A stretch of DNA of 64,000 nucleotides, taken from the NCBI RefSeq assembly GCF_010727605.1, contig NZ_AP022568.1:1674001-1738000 (forward strand), given 5' to 3'. A program made the position numbers and the translations under genes. This document shows positions 16,930 through 27,532 of this stretch, piece after piece. The notes below the pieces were generated by a model that made no database searches, was not told the origin of the DNA, and worked only from the letters and a program-made list of their open reading frames with translations. Each line of letters begins with the position of its first letter. The stretch's first letter is position 1. This stretch comes from Mycobacterium simiae. Lineage in GTDB: Bacteria > Actinomycetota > Actinomycetes > Mycobacteriales > Mycobacteriaceae.

Positions 16930-17895
16930 ATGACTTCCACCAGCTCCATCAGATACGACGGCGACAGCTGGGACCTGGCGTCCAGCGTCGGGGTGACGGC
17001 CACTATGGTCGCCGCGGCGCGCGCGATCGCCACCCGGGCCGAGCGGCCCCTGATCAGCGACCCGTTCGCGGAACCGTTGGTCAAGGCCGTCGGCGTCGAC
17101 CTGCTCTCCCGGCTGGCCAGCGGCGAACTGGACCCGGCCGAGCTGAACGACGTGCACGACGGGTCCGCCGGATCGGCCGGCGCGATGTCGCGCATGGCCG
17201 ACAACATGGCCGTGCGCACCAAGTTCTTCGACGAGTTCTTCATCGACGCGACCGAAGCCGGGATCCGGCAGGTCGTGATCCTGGCGTCCGGGCTGGATTC
17301 CCGCGCCTACCGGCTGGCCTGGCCCGCCGGCACGGTCGTTTACGAGGTGGACCAACCGCAGGTGATCGAGTTCAAGACCCGGGCCCTACGCGATCTGGGC
17401 GTCGAGCCGACCGCCGATCGTCGGGTAGTTGCCATCGACCTGCGCGACGACTGGCCAACCGCACTGCGCATGGCGGGCTTCGACCCGTCCCAGCCCGCGG
17501 CATGGAGCGCCGAGGGCCTGCTCGGCTACCTGCCGCCGGAGGCACAGGACCGGCTGCTGGACACCATCACCGCGCTCAGCGCGTCGGGTAGTCGGGTGGC
17601 AACCGAGAGCGTACCGAACCCCGAGCCGGGGGAAGAGGACAAGCTCCGAGAGCGTATGCAGAGCATTGCCGAGCGCTGGCGCGCCCACGGCTTCGACCTC
17701 GACATGGCGGGGCTCGTTTACCTCGGCGATCGTAACGAGGTGGTCCCCTATCTCACCGAGCGGGGATGGGCGCTGAATAGCAGCAACATCCAGGAGTTGT
17801 TCGCGGAGAACGGGTTTGCGCCGATCGAGGACGACGACATGCGGATGGGCGAGATGCTCTACACCAGCGGCATCCTGCAGAAGAAGGCAAAATGA
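16930..17895 (+). CDS. SAM-dependent methyltransferase, TIGR00027 family (triplet 2, copy A)
   Basis: The 321-residue protein carries [52 protein letters not shown] and [18 protein letters not shown]. The insert after the N-terminal motif ([18 protein letters not shown]) differs from the other copies. ATG 16930 follows AGGGGG at a typical distance. Its stop overlaps copy B by 4 nt. It corresponds to the Rv0725c/Rv0726c pair region of M. tuberculosis. The acceptor is unknown. Confidence 0.9.
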   Translation: MTSTSSIRYDGDSWDLASSVGVTATMVAAARAIATRAERPLISDPFAEPLVKAVGVDLLSRLASGELDPAELNDVHDGSAGSAGAMSRMADNMAVRTKFFDEFFIDATEAGIRQVVILASGLDSRAYRLAWPAGTVVYEVDQPQVIEFKTRALRDLGVEPTADRRVVAIDLRDDWPTALRMAGFDPSQPAAWSAEGLLGYLPPEAQDRLLDTITALSASGSRVATESVPNPEPGEEDKLRERMQSIAERWRAHGFDLDMAGLVYLGDRNEVVPYLTERGWALNSSNIQELFAENGFAPIEDDDMRMGEMLYTSGILQKKAK

Positions 17896-18815
17896 GCACC
17901 CGGACCGGACGGAGCGAGGGCGACAGCTGGGACCTGGCCAGCAGCGTGGGAGCCACGGCCACCATGGTGGCCGCCTCCCGCGCGGTGGCCTCGCAGGGGC
18001 CCGAGCCGCTCCTGGATGATCCGCTGGCCGATCCCCTCGTTCGGGCGGTCGGGCTCGAACCGTTTGTCCGCATCCTCGACGGCGACATCGATGTCGAGGA
18101 CCTCAAAGACGATGCCCTGCTCAACCGCAAGGCGCACAGCGAGCAGATCACCGTTCGTACCAGGTTTTTCGATGACTTCTTCGCCGACGCGACGAGGGCG
18201 GGCATCCGGCAGGCGGTGATCCTGGCATCCGGCCTGGACACCCGGGCCTACCGCTTGGCCTGGCCGGCGGGCACGGTGGTCTACGAGGTGGACCAGCCAC
18301 AGGTCATCGCGTTCAAGACCGACACACTGGCCGGCCTCGGCGCCGCTCCCACCGCCGAACGCCGCACCATCGGCATCGACCTGCGCGACGATTGGCCGGC
18401 GGCGTTGCGGAAGTCCGGTTTCGACGTGACGCGGCCCACCGCCTGGAGCGCGGAAGGGCTGCTGCCGTACCTGCCGCCCGAGGCGCAGGACAGGTTGTTC
18501 GACAACATCACGGCGCTGTCGGCACCCGGTAGCAGGCTGGCCACCGAGCACGTGTCCGACCCCAACGCGTTCTCCGACGAGCGGCTGCGGCGCATCAGCG
18601 AACGCTGGCAAAGTTACGGGTTCAACCTCGATGCGTCCGATCTGTTCTATCGGGGTGAGCGCAACGTCGTCGTCGACTACCTGACGACCCACAACTGGGA
18701 CGTGACGGCGCATTCGACCAAGGAGTTGTACGCGCACAACGGATTCCGGTTCCCCGAGGACGAGCTGACGGCGGTCTTCGGCGACATGAGCTATGTCGCC
18801 GCAACCCTGAAATAA
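17892..18815 (+). CDS. SAM-dependent methyltransferase, TIGR00027 family (triplet 2, copy B)
   Basis: The 307-residue paralog starts with ATG in an ATGA overlap with copy A. Hallmarks are [36 protein letters not shown] and [18 protein letters not shown]. The C-terminal part ([24 protein letters not shown]) resembles copy B of triplet 1 more than its own neighbour does, suggesting old duplications followed by shuffling. The substrate is unknown. Confidence 0.9.
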   Translation: MSTRTGRSEGDSWDLASSVGATATMVAASRAVASQGPEPLLDDPLADPLVRAVGLEPFVRILDGDIDVEDLKDDALLNRKAHSEQITVRTRFFDDFFADATRAGIRQAVILASGLDTRAYRLAWPAGTVVYEVDQPQVIAFKTDTLAGLGAAPTAERRTIGIDLRDDWPAALRKSGFDVTRPTAWSAEGLLPYLPPEAQDRLFDNITALSAPGSRLATEHVSDPNAFSDERLRRISERWQSYGFNLDASDLFYRGERNVVVDYLTTHNWDVTAHSTKELYAHNGFRFPEDELTAVFGDMSYVAATLK

Positions 18816-18835
18816 CGCCCGGTTAAAGTCGTCTC

Positions 18836-19771
18836 ATGCCCCGTGCGCACGACGACAACTGGGACCTCGCGTCCAGCGTGGGCGCCACCGCAACCATGGT
18901 CGCGGCCGGCCGCGCCATGGCGTCCAACGACCCTCGTGGTTTGATCAGCGACCCGTTCGCCGCGCCGTTGGTGCGTGCGGTGGGCCTGGATTTCTTCACC
19001 AAGATGATGGATGGCGAGCTCGATTTCTCCGCGATCGAGAATGTCACCCCGGTCCGCATGCGGGCGATGGTCGACGGAATAGCGGTGCGCACCAGGTACT
19101 TCGACGACTACTTGGGCGATGCCGTCGCCGGCGGCGTGCGTCAGGTGGTGATTTTGGCCTCCGGATTGGACTCCCGCGCCTACCGGTTGGACTGGCCCGC
19201 GTCGACCGTGGTCTACGAAGTCGACCAACCGCAGGTGATCGAGTTCAAGACAACCACTTTGGCCGGCATCGGCGCTCAGCCGACGGCCACTCGGCGCGCC
19301 ATCCCGATCGACCTGCGTGCCGACTGGCCGACGGCGTTGCGGGCCGCTGGATTCGACCCGGCCGCGCCGTCCGCCTGGCTGGCCGAAGGGTTGCTGATCT
19401 ACCTTCCACCGGAAGCTCAGGACCGATTGTTCGACAACATCACCTCGCTCAGTGCCCCCGGCAGCACGATAGCCACCGAATTCGTGCCTGGCATAGTCGA
19501 TTTCGACGCGGAAAAGGTCCGGGAGATGTCCAACTCGTTCCGGGACCACGGGGTGGACATCGACATGGCATCGCTGGTGTACGCCGGGGAGCGCAGCCAT
19601 GTGGTCGACTACCTGAGCGCCAAAGGCTGGAAGGCCCAGGGCGTGACGCGCACGGAGCTGTTCGAGCAGCACGGCATCGACGTTCCGCCGCCAGAGCACG
19701 ACGACCCGCTCGGCGAGATCATCTTCATCAGCGGCCGGTTCGCCGACGCAGGTTCAACAGAGGCCGGTTAG
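18836..19771 (+). CDS. SAM-dependent methyltransferase, TIGR00027 family (triplet 2, copy C)
   Basis: The 311-residue sixth paralog in the window has [52 protein letters not shown] and [18 protein letters not shown]. It begins 20 nt after copy B. Its stop overlaps the convergent sppA stop by 4 nt, leaving no room for a separate terminator. The substrate is unknown. Confidence 0.9.
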   Translation: MPRAHDDNWDLASSVGATATMVAAGRAMASNDPRGLISDPFAAPLVRAVGLDFFTKMMDGELDFSAIENVTPVRMRAMVDGIAVRTRYFDDYLGDAVAGGVRQVVILASGLDSRAYRLDWPASTVVYEVDQPQVIEFKTTTLAGIGAQPTATRRAIPIDLRADWPTALRAAGFDPAAPSAWLAEGLLIYLPPEAQDRLFDNITSLSAPGSTIATEFVPGIVDFDAEKVREMSNSFRDHGVDIDMASLVYAGERSHVVDYLSAKGWKAQGVTRTELFEQHGIDVPPPEHDDPLGEIIFISGRFADAGSTEAG

Positions 19772-21564
19772 AAGCGCGACTCCCCCAGCCACAGCACGCT
19801 GGCGCCGTTGACCGCTTCCTCGAGGTTTTGCATGATCGTGGCGACCGTGCGGCCGATCAACACGCCCAGGGCGTCCGGCAGCGACGCGGCGGCCGGCTGG
19901 GAGGACGCCCGCGGCCGCACCAGGTTCAGCAGCGACGATCCGGGGTAGCTGACGATGCGCACGTCGGCGTCCTCGTTCAGGCCGGCGAGGATCTTGGCGC
20001 GGCGCACCGCGGTACGCAGGCCACCGAGTTCGTCGACCAGGCCCCGCTCGAGCGCGTCGGCGCCTGTCCACACCCGTCCCCGAGCGACGGCGTCGACGTC
20101 CTCGGTGCTGCGCCTGCGGCCCTGCGCGACGCGTTCGACGAAATCGGCGTAGATCAGGTCCGCTTCGGCTTCCCGGTCGGCTCGCTGCTGCGCCGTGAAC
20201 GGCACATCGGTCGACCAGGCGTCGGCATTCGCGTTGGTGCGCACCGCATCTGACACGATGCCCAGCCGCTCCTTGAGATCGCGGAACACCAGCTTGCCGG
20301 TGATCACCCCGATCGAGCCGGTGATGGTGGCCGGGTTGGCCACGATCACGTCGGCGGCCATCGCCGCGTAGTAACCCCCGGACGCCGCCACCGAACCCAT
20401 CGACGCGACGACCGGCTTGCCGCCTTCACGTGCCCGCGCCACCTCGCGCCAAATGGTTTCCGACGCCGTGACCGATCCGCCGGGGCTGTCGATGCGCAGC
20501 ACGATCGCCGAGACCGAGTCGTCGCCGGCCGCCTCCCGCAGCGCGGCGGCAATGGTGTCACCGCCGACAGCCGAGTGACCGAACGGCAGCAGCTGCGGCC
20601 CGCCGCGCCCGGTGACGATCGGGCCCTGCAGCGTGATGACCGCAAGGGTCGGCTTGGACCGGCGGCCCGGAAGCGACGGCGCCGGTGGCACCAGCCGAGG
20701 CCGGGCCGCAGCGGCGTAGCGCGCCAGAGTGAGCCGCGGCGCAAGCTTTTCCGGGTCGCTCTCGGCGTGGTCCGCCGAAACTCCTTCCACGCCGACCAAT
20801 TCCGCGATCCTGGTATGAGCCTGGTCGCGGAAGCCGATCCGGTCGACCAGGCCGGAAGCCACGGCGTCCTCACGCAACAGGGGGGCCCGGTCGGCCAGGG
20901 TGTCCAGCGCGGCGACGTCGATGCTGCGTGACTCGGCGATCGCACGCCACACCTGGTCTTGCAGGCTCTCCAGCATCCGGGTTACGGCTTCGCGGTGGGC
21001 CTCGGTGAAGCCGTGCTCGGTGAAAACGTTTGCCGCGGACTTGTATTCACCCCTGGCCACAAATTCGGCGTCGATGCCCGCCTTGTCGAGCGCGGTGCGC
21101 AGAAAATTGGCGTTGCTGGCAAAGCCGATGAGCCCGACGCTGCCCGAGGGCTGCATCCAGACCTCGCCGAAAGCCGAGGCAAGGTAATAGGACAGCGTGC
21201 CCGGGTAGGTCTCGGCCCACGCCAGCGACGGCTTGACGGCGCTGAAGGCCACGATTGCCTCGCGCAACTCCTGGACCGCCGCGGGCGGGGCGGCCGAGAG
21301 CTGCACACGCGCGATGAGCCCGGCGACCCGGGAGTCTTCGGCCGCGCGGTGGACGGCGGTGACGGCCTCGCGCAGCGCCAGCGGACGCTCCGCCCCGGTG
21401 ACCAGTGCCAGCGGGTCGAATCCCGATGTCTCGGGCGGCACCGAGCGCAGGTTGAGTTCGAGCACGCAGCCGTTCGGGACGCCGTGGTGGCGGACGGTGT
21501 CGACGCGCTCGGCCAGGGCGCGTACGTCGTCGACTCCGGGCAGCGAGGGCAAAAAGGCGAACAT
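19768..21564 (-). CDS. sppA: Signal peptide peptidase SppA, 67K type (protease IV)
   Basis: The 598-residue S49 serine protease contains two tandem SppA domains. The catalytic Lys lies in the N-terminal domain ([13 protein letters not shown]) and the nucleophilic Ser in the C-terminal domain ([18 protein letters not shown]), as in long-type SppA, which degrades cleaved signal peptides at the membrane. The start is ATG 21564 ([10 protein letters not shown]), as in Rv0724; codons upstream run into the divergent oxidoreductase gene and look non-native. Only 39 nt separate the two divergent starts. Confidence 0.92.
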   Translation of the reverse strand: MFAFLPSLPGVDDVRALAERVDTVRHHGVPNGCVLELNLRSVPPETSGFDPLALVTGAERPLALREAVTAVHRAAEDSRVAGLIARVQLSAAPPAAVQELREAIVAFSAVKPSLAWAETYPGTLSYYLASAFGEVWMQPSGSVGLIGFASNANFLRTALDKAGIDAEFVARGEYKSAANVFTEHGFTEAHREAVTRMLESLQDQVWRAIAESRSIDVAALDTLADRAPLLREDAVASGLVDRIGFRDQAHTRIAELVGVEGVSADHAESDPEKLAPRLTLARYAAAARPRLVPPAPSLPGRRSKPTLAVITLQGPIVTGRGGPQLLPFGHSAVGGDTIAAALREAAGDDSVSAIVLRIDSPGGSVTASETIWREVARAREGGKPVVASMGSVAASGGYYAAMAADVIVANPATITGSIGVITGKLVFRDLKERLGIVSDAVRTNANADAWSTDVPFTAQQRADREAEADLIYADFVERVAQGRRRSTEDVDAVARGRVWTGADALERGLVDELGGLRTAVRRAKILAGLNEDADVRIVSYPGSSLLNLVRPRASSQPAAASLPDALGVLIGRTVATIMQNLEEAVNGASVLWLGESRF

Positions 21565-21603
21565 GCTCTGCAGCGTACCGATGAACGCCCGTAGGGTGAG
21601 CGG

Positions 21604-22530
21604 GTGGATTTTTCGATCGCCATCCCCCAGTTCGACTACCACGACTTCGACCGCGCGGGGCTGCGCTCCTTCGTGGAGCGGTCCGAGGAACTCGGCTTCG
21701 AGGGAATCTGGACGCTCGAGCAGACCATCGGCCGGGCACCACTGCTCGCACCGCTGGAGCTGCTGTCCTTCTGCGCGGCGTACACGGAACGGCTGCGGCT
21801 GGGGGTGGCGGTGCTGGTGACGTCCCAACACGAGCCACTGCAGTTGGCCTCCGCGGTAACCACGCTCGATCGGATTAGCCACGGCCGGCTCGACGTCGGG
21901 GTCGCACCGGGTCGCGGCGGTCCGTCGCTCGCCGCCTTCGGTGTCGAAAAAGACACCTTCATCTCATATTTCACCGAGGGGCTGACATTGATGAAGGCGG
22001 CGTGGTCCGACGACCCGACGGTGAACTTCCATGGCCGGTTCCGCGACGTCGACGACCTACCGTTCCAGCCCAAGCCGATACAGCGGCCGCACCCGCCGAT
22101 CTGGTTCGGCGGGATGGCGCCCAAGGCGCTGGCCCGGGCGGTGCGCCATGGTGACGCCTACATGGGCGCAGGCGCGTCGAGCACCGAAGCGTTCGCCGCC
22201 ACGGTCCCCATCGTCCGTCGTGAACTCGCCGAGCAGGGCAAGGATCCGGCGCACTTCCCGATCAGGAAACGCGTCTACCTGATGATCGACGACGATGCGG
22301 CCCGCGCTCGCGAGCGGGTACTCGACGGCCTGCGCCGCCTCTACGGCCAGATGCCCGGCGTGGAAACCTTTCCGGTGTCGGGCACACCCGACGACGTCGC
22401 CCGTGGGCTCAAAGAAGTGATCGCCGCGGGCGCGCAGACGCTGCTGCTCAATCCCCTGGGCCTCGACGTGCCGGAGAATCGCGAACAGATGGAACGCCTT
22501 GCCGCAGAGGTTATTCCACGGCTGAATTGA
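21604..22530 (+). CDS. LLM-class flavin/F420-dependent oxidoreductase
   Basis: The 308-residue protein has the luciferase-like TIM barrel: N-terminal MDFSIAIPQFDYHD, central LDRISHGRLDVGVAPGRGG and PIQRPHPPIWFGGMAPKAL. Many mycobacterial members use F420H2, some FMN; the cofactor here is unassigned. It starts with GTG 21604 and is divergent from sppA. Its stop abuts the stop of the convergent esterase gene with no spacer. The substrate is unknown. Confidence 0.85.
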   Translation: MDFSIAIPQFDYHDFDRAGLRSFVERSEELGFEGIWTLEQTIGRAPLLAPLELLSFCAAYTERLRLGVAVLVTSQHEPLQLASAVTTLDRISHGRLDVGVAPGRGGPSLAAFGVEKDTFISYFTEGLTLMKAAWSDDPTVNFHGRFRDVDDLPFQPKPIQRPHPPIWFGGMAPKALARAVRHGDAYMGAGASSTEAFAATVPIVRRELAEQGKDPAHFPIRKRVYLMIDDDAARARERVLDGLRRLYGQMPGVETFPVSGTPDDVARGLKEVIAAGAQTLLLNPLGLDVPENREQMERLAAEVIPRLN

Positions 22531-23448
22531 TCAGCGTCCGAGTTTGGTTGTCAGCCACTTGCCGATCTCGGCGATCGCATCGTCGACCTCAGGCACCCAG
22601 CCGGCACCGATGATGAAGGAGTGTTGCCCGGCCTCGACCTCGCGCGCCAGCACCTCGGTGCCGGCGGCCTCGGCGCGACGGGCGAACTCCGCGTCCTCGC
22701 CGGCAAGCACCTCGTCGCTGCCCCAGAACACCGCCATCGGCGGCAGGCCAGAGAGGTCCGCATCGATCAGACTCACCCGCGGGTCGTTGGGGCTGACCCC
22801 GGTGCCATCCAGCCAGCACGACCGGAAGAACTCCGCGAGCGGACGCGATAGCAGTCGATCGCGCTCACCGTTGCTGGTGTAGGTTTCGTTGCTCAGCGTC
22901 AGGTCGACCCACGGGGATATGGATACGATCGCCCCCGGCATCGCGGCGCCCTCGTCGCGCAGTGCGATGGCCAGCCCAACCGCGAAATTGCCGCCGATCG
23001 AATGGCCAACGCTGGCAATGTTTTCCGGCTGATAGCCCTGCTGCAGTAGCCAGTCGTAGGCAGCGCGTACATCTTCGATCTGGGCCGGGAACTTGTGCTC
23101 GGGTGACCGCCGGAAGTTAAGCACCAGCGCCCGGGCGCCCGCTGCCTTCGCAATGTGTGCCGCGGCCTTGCGGTCGGAGTACATCGAGGCAACGACGGTG
23201 CCGCCCATGTGGTTGTGCAGCAGCACCCGATTCGGGTCGCTGTCGGCGGGAATGCACCACAGCGCCTGCACACCCCCGGCGTCCACTTCGGCGTAGCTGA
23301 CGCCCTCGGGCTCGGTGGTCGCGACATGCATCGTCTCGATGACGTCGCGTACCGTGCCCAGCTCGAAGTTGGGGTTGGCGGAGCGGGCACTCAGGGCCCC
23401 GAAGAAGTCGGCGAACTCCTTCGCTTGTGTGCTGACCATTGCGATCAC
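22531..23448 (-). CDS. Alpha/beta hydrolase (hormone-sensitive-lipase-like esterase)
   Basis: The protein of about 305 residues is a probable carboxylesterase. It has an oxyanion segment HNHMGGTVVAS in place of the classical HGGG, the nucleophile elbow VGHSIGGNFA (Ser), Asp in the SDEVLAGEDAEF region and His in EAGQHSFIIG. Starts at 23448 or 23439 (MVSTQAKEF) are both possible. A 30-bp palindrome at 23467-23496 just upstream suggests tight repression. The gene is not present in the corresponding M. tuberculosis interval as I recall it, so it may be accessory. Confidence 0.85.
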   Translation of the reverse strand: MIAMVSTQAKEFADFFGALSARSANPNFELGTVRDVIETMHVATTEPEGVSYAEVDAGGVQALWCIPADSDPNRVLLHNHMGGTVVASMYSDRKAAAHIAKAAGARALVLNFRRSPEHKFPAQIEDVRAAYDWLLQQGYQPENIASVGHSIGGNFAVGLAIALRDEGAAMPGAIVSISPWVDLTLSNETYTSNGERDRLLSRPLAEFFRSCWLDGTGVSPNDPRVSLIDADLSGLPPMAVFWGSDEVLAGEDAEFARRAEAAGTEVLAREVEAGQHSFIIGAGWVPEVDDAIAEIGKWLTTKLGR

Positions 23449-23466
23449 CTTTCCCGAGGGGTATTG

Positions 23467-23496
23467 GATAACTAACGTTATATAACGAACGCTATC
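23467..23496. promoter_or_regulatory. 30-bp palindromic operator upstream of the esterase gene
   Basis: The core CGTTATATAACG (23476-23487) is a perfect 12-bp palindrome, and symmetry extends outwards to GATA...TATC at both ends, giving GATAnCnnnCGTTATATAACGnnnGnTATC. It sits 19 nt before the esterase start and would overlap the promoter. This is typical of a TetR-family operator; no matching regulator gene is adjacent. Confidence 0.6.
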
Positions 23497-23570
23497 CTAT
23501 GGCCGCGGCGTCGTCAAGGTCGGGGTGCGATAACGGTGCCTGCTAACGCATTACGCGCTAATACGACGAA

Positions 23571-23608
23571 AGCACGGCACCCGCGCGCATTCGCGCGGAT
23601 ACCGTGCT
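23571..23608 (-). terminator. Rho-independent terminator of the spc ribosomal operon
   Basis: Seventeen nt after the rplO stop, the minus strand reads AGCACGG, a GC-rich stem, loop, and the complementary arm ending CCGTGCT followed by TTTCG. The stem is about 16-17 bp with a GCGCGC inner part. It is a strong hairpin with only a short U-tract, as is common in mycobacteria. Confidence 0.75.
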
Positions 23609-23624
23609 GGAACGCCTGAAAAGG

Positions 23625-24068
23625 TTAGGAGACCTCGGTGGCCGAGCCGCCGGCGGCGGTGATCTTCTCGCGGGCGCTGCCGCTGAACTTGTGCGCGGAC
23701 ACCTCGACCTTGACGGTCAGGTCGCCGTCGCCCAGGACCTTCACCAACGAGTTCTTGCGGACCGCACCCTTGGCGACCAGTTCCGCGATGCCGATGGCAC
23801 CGCCTTCGGGGAACAGCCGGGCGATGTCACCGACATTGACGATCTCGTACTCGGTGCGGAATCGGTTCTTGAATCCCTTGAGCTTGGGCAGCCGCATGTG
23901 GATCGGCATCTGACCACCCTCGAAGGTGGTCGGCACGTTCTTGCGTGCCTTGGTGCCCTTGGTACCGCGACCGGCGGTCTTACCCTTGGATCCCTCGCCG
24001 CGACCGACGCGGGTCCGCGGCGTCTTCGACCCGGGAGCGGGCTTGAGGTCGTGCAGCTTGATGGTCAC
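23625..24068 (-). CDS. rplO: 50S ribosomal protein L15
   Basis: The 147-residue L15 has the conserved N-terminal block [36 protein letters not shown], the glycine/arginine-rich part that threads into 23S rRNA. It starts with GTG 24068, overlapping the rpmD stop (GTGA). It is the last gene of the spc operon here and is followed by a terminator; secY-adk-map, its usual continuation, is about 17.7 kb away, as in M. tuberculosis. Confidence 0.97.
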   Translation of the reverse strand: MTIKLHDLKPAPGSKTPRTRVGRGEGSKGKTAGRGTKGTKARKNVPTTFEGGQMPIHMRLPKLKGFKNRFRTEYEIVNVGDIARLFPEGGAIGIAELVAKGAVRKNSLVKVLGDGDLTVKVEVSAHKFSGSAREKITAAGGSATEVS

Positions 24069-24262
24069 TGTGTTTTCCCTTCAGGCGCCGACTCCACCTC
24101 GACGAGGTGGCTCACCACGGCGATCAGCCCGCGGGTCTGTGGGTTGTCCTCGCGAACCACCGAATGGCGAATCCGTCGCAGGCCCAAGGTGCGCAGGCTC
24201 TCACGCTGCTTCCAGCGGGCACCGATGGTGCTGCGCACCTGGGTGATTTTCAACTGGCTCAT
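24065..24262 (-). CDS. rpmD: 50S ribosomal protein L30
   Basis: The 65-residue L30 starts [30 protein letters not shown]. The eukaryote-type extension is absent, as expected for bacteria. Its ATG overlaps the rpsE stop by one base (TAATG) and its stop overlaps rplO, so translation of the three is coupled. Confidence 0.97.
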   Translation of the reverse strand: MSQLKITQVRSTIGARWKQRESLRTLGLRRIRHSVVREDNPQTRGLIAVVSHLVEVESAPEGKTQ

Positions 24263-24936
24263 TACTGTGCCGTTCCCTCGCGCGCGGCAGTTGCAGCCAG
24301 CGCTTCGCTTTCACGTCGTGCCTTGAGCATCCCGGCGGGGGCGACATCCTCGATCGGCAGACCGCGGCGTGCGGCCACCTCCTCCGGGCGCTGCAGCAAC
24401 TTGAGCGCGGCCACCGTGGCGTGCACCACGTTGATCGCGTTGTCGCTGCCCAGCGACTTGGCCAGGATGTCGTGCACCCCAGCGCATTCCAGCACGGCAC
24501 GGGCCGCCCCACCGGCGATCACACCGGTACCCGGGCTGGCCGGGCGGAGCAGCACCACCCCGGCGGCCGCCTCGCCCTGCACCGGGTGCGTGATAGTTCC
24601 GCCGATCAGCGGGACCCGGAAGAAGCCCTTACGTGCCTCTTCCACACCCTTGGCGATCGCGGCCGGAACCTCCTTGGCCTTGCCGTAGCCGACGCCGACC
24701 ATGCCGGCGCCGTCACCCACGATGACCAGGGCGGTGAAGCTGAATCGCCGACCACCCTTGACCACCTTGGAAACACGATTGATGGCAACGACCCGCTCGA
24801 GATAGTTGCTCTTGTCGCCGTCGCGGTCGCGGCCACGGCCGCCGTCGCGCCGACCCCGGCCGTCACGGGAATCGCGGGAATCGCGGCCGTCGCGGCTGTC
24901 CGGAGCGCCTTGGCCTCCAGCGGACTGCTCCGCCAT
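24262..24936 (-). CDS. rpsE: 30S ribosomal protein S5
   Basis: The 224-residue S5 has the double-stranded-RNA-binding domain ([31 protein letters not shown]) and the C-terminal domain ([14 protein letters not shown]). The first ~45 residues are a mycobacterial extension dominated by Asp/Arg/Ser/Gly repeats ([21 protein letters not shown]), probably disordered. It follows rplR by 22 nt. Confidence 0.97.
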   Translation of the reverse strand: MAEQSAGGQGAPDSRDGRDSRDSRDGRGRRDGGRGRDRDGDKSNYLERVVAINRVSKVVKGGRRFSFTALVIVGDGAGMVGVGYGKAKEVPAAIAKGVEEARKGFFRVPLIGGTITHPVQGEAAAGVVLLRPASPGTGVIAGGAARAVLECAGVHDILAKSLGSDNAINVVHATVAALKLLQRPEEVAARRGLPIEDVAPAGMLKARRESEALAATAAREGTAQ

Positions 24937-24958
24937 TATGCGGTCCTTCCAGTTGTCA

Positions 24959-25363
24959 TCAGAATTTCAATCCGTTCTCGCGGGCGGCATCCGCCAGGGC
25001 CGCGATCCGTCCGCCGTAGGTGTATCCGCCACGGTCGAACACCACGCTGTCGATGCCGGCGGCCTTTGCGCGCTCGGCGATCAACTGGCCGACCCGCACG
25101 CTGCGGGATTTCTTGTCCCCGTCCAGGCCACGCACGTCGGCCTCGATCGACGAAGCGGCGGCCACCGTGGTGCCGTTCTCGTCGTTGACCAGTTGGACGT
25201 GGATATGCCGTGCGGAGCGGTTCACCACCAACCGCGGGCGCTGCGGGGTGCCCGAGATCTTCTTACGCAGGCGGGCGTGCCGACGCAGCCGAGAGACCCG
25301 GCGAGTTGCAGATACGCTCTGCCCCACCGGCTTACGTTCGGCGGTAGCTTGCTTTTGCGCCAT
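24959..25363 (-). CDS. rplR: 50S ribosomal protein L18
   Basis: The 134-residue L18 binds 5S rRNA. It has [28 protein letters not shown] and the terminal AARENGLKF. The first ~20 residues ([21 protein letters not shown]) precede the conserved core. It sits 2 nt after rplF. Confidence 0.97.
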   Translation of the reverse strand: MAQKQATAERKPVGQSVSATRRVSRLRRHARLRKKISGTPQRPRLVVNRSARHIHVQLVNDENGTTVAAASSIEADVRGLDGDKKSRSVRVGQLIAERAKAAGIDSVVFDRGGYTYGGRIAALADAARENGLKF

Positions 25364-25365
25364 GA

Positions 25366-25905
25366 CTACTTACCTGTCTTTCCGACCTTGCGGCGGACCT
25401 GCTCACCCTCGTAGCGCACGCCCTTGCCCTTGTACGGGTCCGGGCGGCGCAGACGACGGATGTTCGCCGAAATCTGGCCGACCTTTTGCTTGTCGATTCC
25501 GGTGACACTGAACTTCGTCGGCGTCTCGACCGCGAAGGTGATGCCCTCCGGGGCTTCGATCACGACGGGATGGCTGTACCCGAGCGCGAACTCGAGGTTG
25601 GAGCCCTTGAGCTGTACCCGGTAGCCGACGCCGAATATTTCCATCTTGGTGGTGTAACCCTGCGTGACGCCGGTGACCAGGTTGGAGACCAGCGTCCGCG
25701 ACAGCCCGTGCAACGAACGGCTTTCCCGCTCGTCGTTGGGACGGTTGACCACGATGGCGCCGTCTTCGCTGCGCTCTACCGTGATGGGCTCTGCCACGGT
25801 CAGGTCGAGGGTGCCCTTGGGGCCCTTCACCGAGACCTTCTGGCCGTCGATCGTGACGTCGACTCCTGCGGGAACCGGAATCGGCTTCTTACCAATGCGC
25901 GACAT
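25366..25905 (-). CDS. rplF: 50S ribosomal protein L6
   Basis: The 179-residue L6 begins [21 protein letters not shown] at ATG 25905 and ends with the conserved [27 protein letters not shown]. Codons upstream of this ATG in the same frame overlap rpsH and do not look native. The length equals M. tuberculosis L6 as recalled. Confidence 0.97.
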   Translation of the reverse strand: MSRIGKKPIPVPAGVDVTIDGQKVSVKGPKGTLDLTVAEPITVERSEDGAIVVNRPNDERESRSLHGLSRTLVSNLVTGVTQGYTTKMEIFGVGYRVQLKGSNLEFALGYSHPVVIEAPEGITFAVETPTKFSVTGIDKQKVGQISANIRRLRRPDPYKGKGVRYEGEQVRRKVGKTGK

Positions 25906-25930
25906 AGTCTTTTCCGTTACCTCTCCCCGC

Positions 25931-26329
25931 CTACCACACGTACGCGAGGACTTCGCCGCCCACGCCCTGTCTGGCTGCCTGACGGTCGGTGAGCAGGCCC
26001 GAGGAGGTCGAGATGATCGCCACGCCCAGACCACCGAGCACTCGCGGCAGATTGGTGGATTTCGCATACACGCGCAGACCGGGCTTAGACACCCGGCGCA
26101 GGCCGGCGATGCTGCGTTCCCGGCTCGGGCCGTACTTGAGCTGAACGACCAGCGACTTGCCGACCCGAGCGTCTTCGGTGCGGAAATCGCTGATGTAACC
26201 CTCGCTTTTGAGGATCTGGGCGATGTTCGCCTTGATCTTCGAGTGAGGCAGGGTCACCTCGTCGTGGTACGCCGAGTTGGCGTTGCGCAGACGTGTCAAG
26301 AAGTCTGCGATCGGGTCCGTCATTGTCAT
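25931..26329 (-). CDS. rpsH: 30S ribosomal protein S8
   Basis: The 132-residue S8 begins [21 protein letters not shown] and ends with the conserved [22 protein letters not shown], which binds helix 21 of 16S rRNA. It is preceded by a 132-nt spacer after rpsZ, the widest gap inside this operon, in which I see no gene. Confidence 0.97.
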   Translation of the reverse strand: MTMTDPIADFLTRLRNANSAYHDEVTLPHSKIKANIAQILKSEGYISDFRTEDARVGKSLVVQLKYGPSRERSIAGLRRVSKPGLRVYAKSTNLPRVLGGLGVAIISTSSGLLTDRQAARQGVGGEVLAYVW

Positions 26330-26461
26330 CGAGCGCCACTCCTCTTCATCGCTGCGCTCTGCATCGTCATTGTCATGACAGCGTCTATAACCTTCCTCGC
26401 GATGGTTCCCGGTTCGGGCCTGTCGCGCACCTGTTCTGGGTTGGTCCTGGGATCTCGGCTG

Positions 26462-26647
26462 TTACCAGCTGCTCTTCTGCACGCCGGGCAGCTCGCCCGC
26501 GTGCGCCATCTCGCGCAAGCAGATCCGGCACAGGCCGAATTTGCGGAAGACCGCGCGCGGGCGGCCACATTTGTTGCAGCGCGTGTAGCCGCGCACAGCG
26601 AACTTCGGCTTGCGCGCGGCCTTGTTGACCAGTGCCTTCTTTGCCAT
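26462..26647 (-). CDS. rpsZ: 30S ribosomal protein S14, zinc-binding short type
   Basis: The 61-residue S14 has two C-x2-C pairs ([13 protein letters not shown] and [13 protein letters not shown]) that bind one zinc. This is the C+ primary form found inside the spc operon; mycobacteria usually encode a second, cysteine-less S14 in a zinc-starvation operon elsewhere. It ends WKK-type (VQKSSW). Confidence 0.96.
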
Positions 26648-26649
26648 GC

Positions 26650-27213
26650 TCAGTTCTCCTTGAACGGAAAGCCGAGGGCCCGCAACAGCGCTCGTCCTTC
26701 GTCGTCGGTTGTCGCCGAGGTGACGACGTTGATGTCCATGCCGCGAACCCGGTCGATCTTGTCCACGTCGATCTCGTGGAACACCGACTGCTCGGACAGG
26801 CCGAAGGTGTAGTTGCCGACACCGTCGAACTGCTTGGGCGAAAGCCCGCGGAAGTCACGAATACGCGGCAACGCGATCGACGTCAGCCGGTCGAGGAACT
26901 CCCACATGCGGTCGCCACGCAGCGTCACCCGGGCGCCGATCGGCATGCCCTCGCGCAGCTTGAACTGCGCGATGGACTTGCGGGCCTTCCGAATTTCGGG
27001 TCGCTGCCCGGTGATCAGCGCCAAGTCGCTGACGGCGCCGTTGATCAGCTTGGCATCGCGAGCGGCGTCGCCGACCCCCATGTTGACGACGACCTTGGTC
27101 ACCGTCGGGATCTGCATGACGTTGCGGTAGCCGAACTCCTTGTTGAGCGCATCGCGAATCTCGTTGCGGTAGCGCTCTTTCAGGCGCGGCTGAATCTTTT
27201 CTGCGGTAGTCAT
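26650..27213 (-). CDS. rplE: 50S ribosomal protein L5
   Basis: The 187-residue L5 starts at ATG 27213 ([22 protein letters not shown]) and contains the 5S-rRNA-contacting [16 protein letters not shown] and terminal GFPFKEN. A longer in-frame extension overlaps rplX and is rejected. The gene lies 1 nt after the rplX stop and 2 nt before rpsZ. Confidence 0.97.
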
Positions 27214-27214
27214 G

Positions 27215-27532
27215 CTAGATGTCCTTGCCGTTGCGCTTCGAGATGCGGACGCGCTTGCCGGTTTCCTCGTCGATCCGGTACCCGACGCGGGTCGGCTTGC
27301 CGTCGGAGTCGACGACCATGACATTGGAGGCGTCGATCGGCGCTTCCTGCGTGACAATCCCGCCCGACCGCGCGCCGCGCTGGTTGGTCGAAATGGCGGT
27401 GTGCTTCTTGATCGCGTTGACACCCTCGACCAGCACCCGATTGCGGTCGGGGTAGACCTTCAGCACCTTGCCTTTGGCGCCCTTGTCCTTACCCGCGATC
27501 ACCAGGACGGTGTCGTCCTTCTTGACCTTCAT
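27215..27532 (-). CDS. rplX: 50S ribosomal protein L24
   Basis: The 105-residue L24, an early assembly initiator of the large subunit, has the KOW motif ([25 protein letters not shown]). Its start is directly adjacent to the rplN stop, and its own stop lies 1 nt from the rplE start. Confidence 0.97.
   Translation of the reverse strand: MKVKKDDTVLVIAGKDKGAKGKVLKVYPDRNRVLVEGVNAIKKHTAISTNQRGARSGGIVTQEAPIDASNVMVVDSDGKPTRVGYRIDEETGKRVRISKRNGKDI

Noticed and set aside
21565..21882. 106-codon N-terminal extension of SppA
   Set aside because: It overlaps the divergent LLM gene and lacks SppA similarity; the native start [10 protein letters not shown] at 21564 fits.
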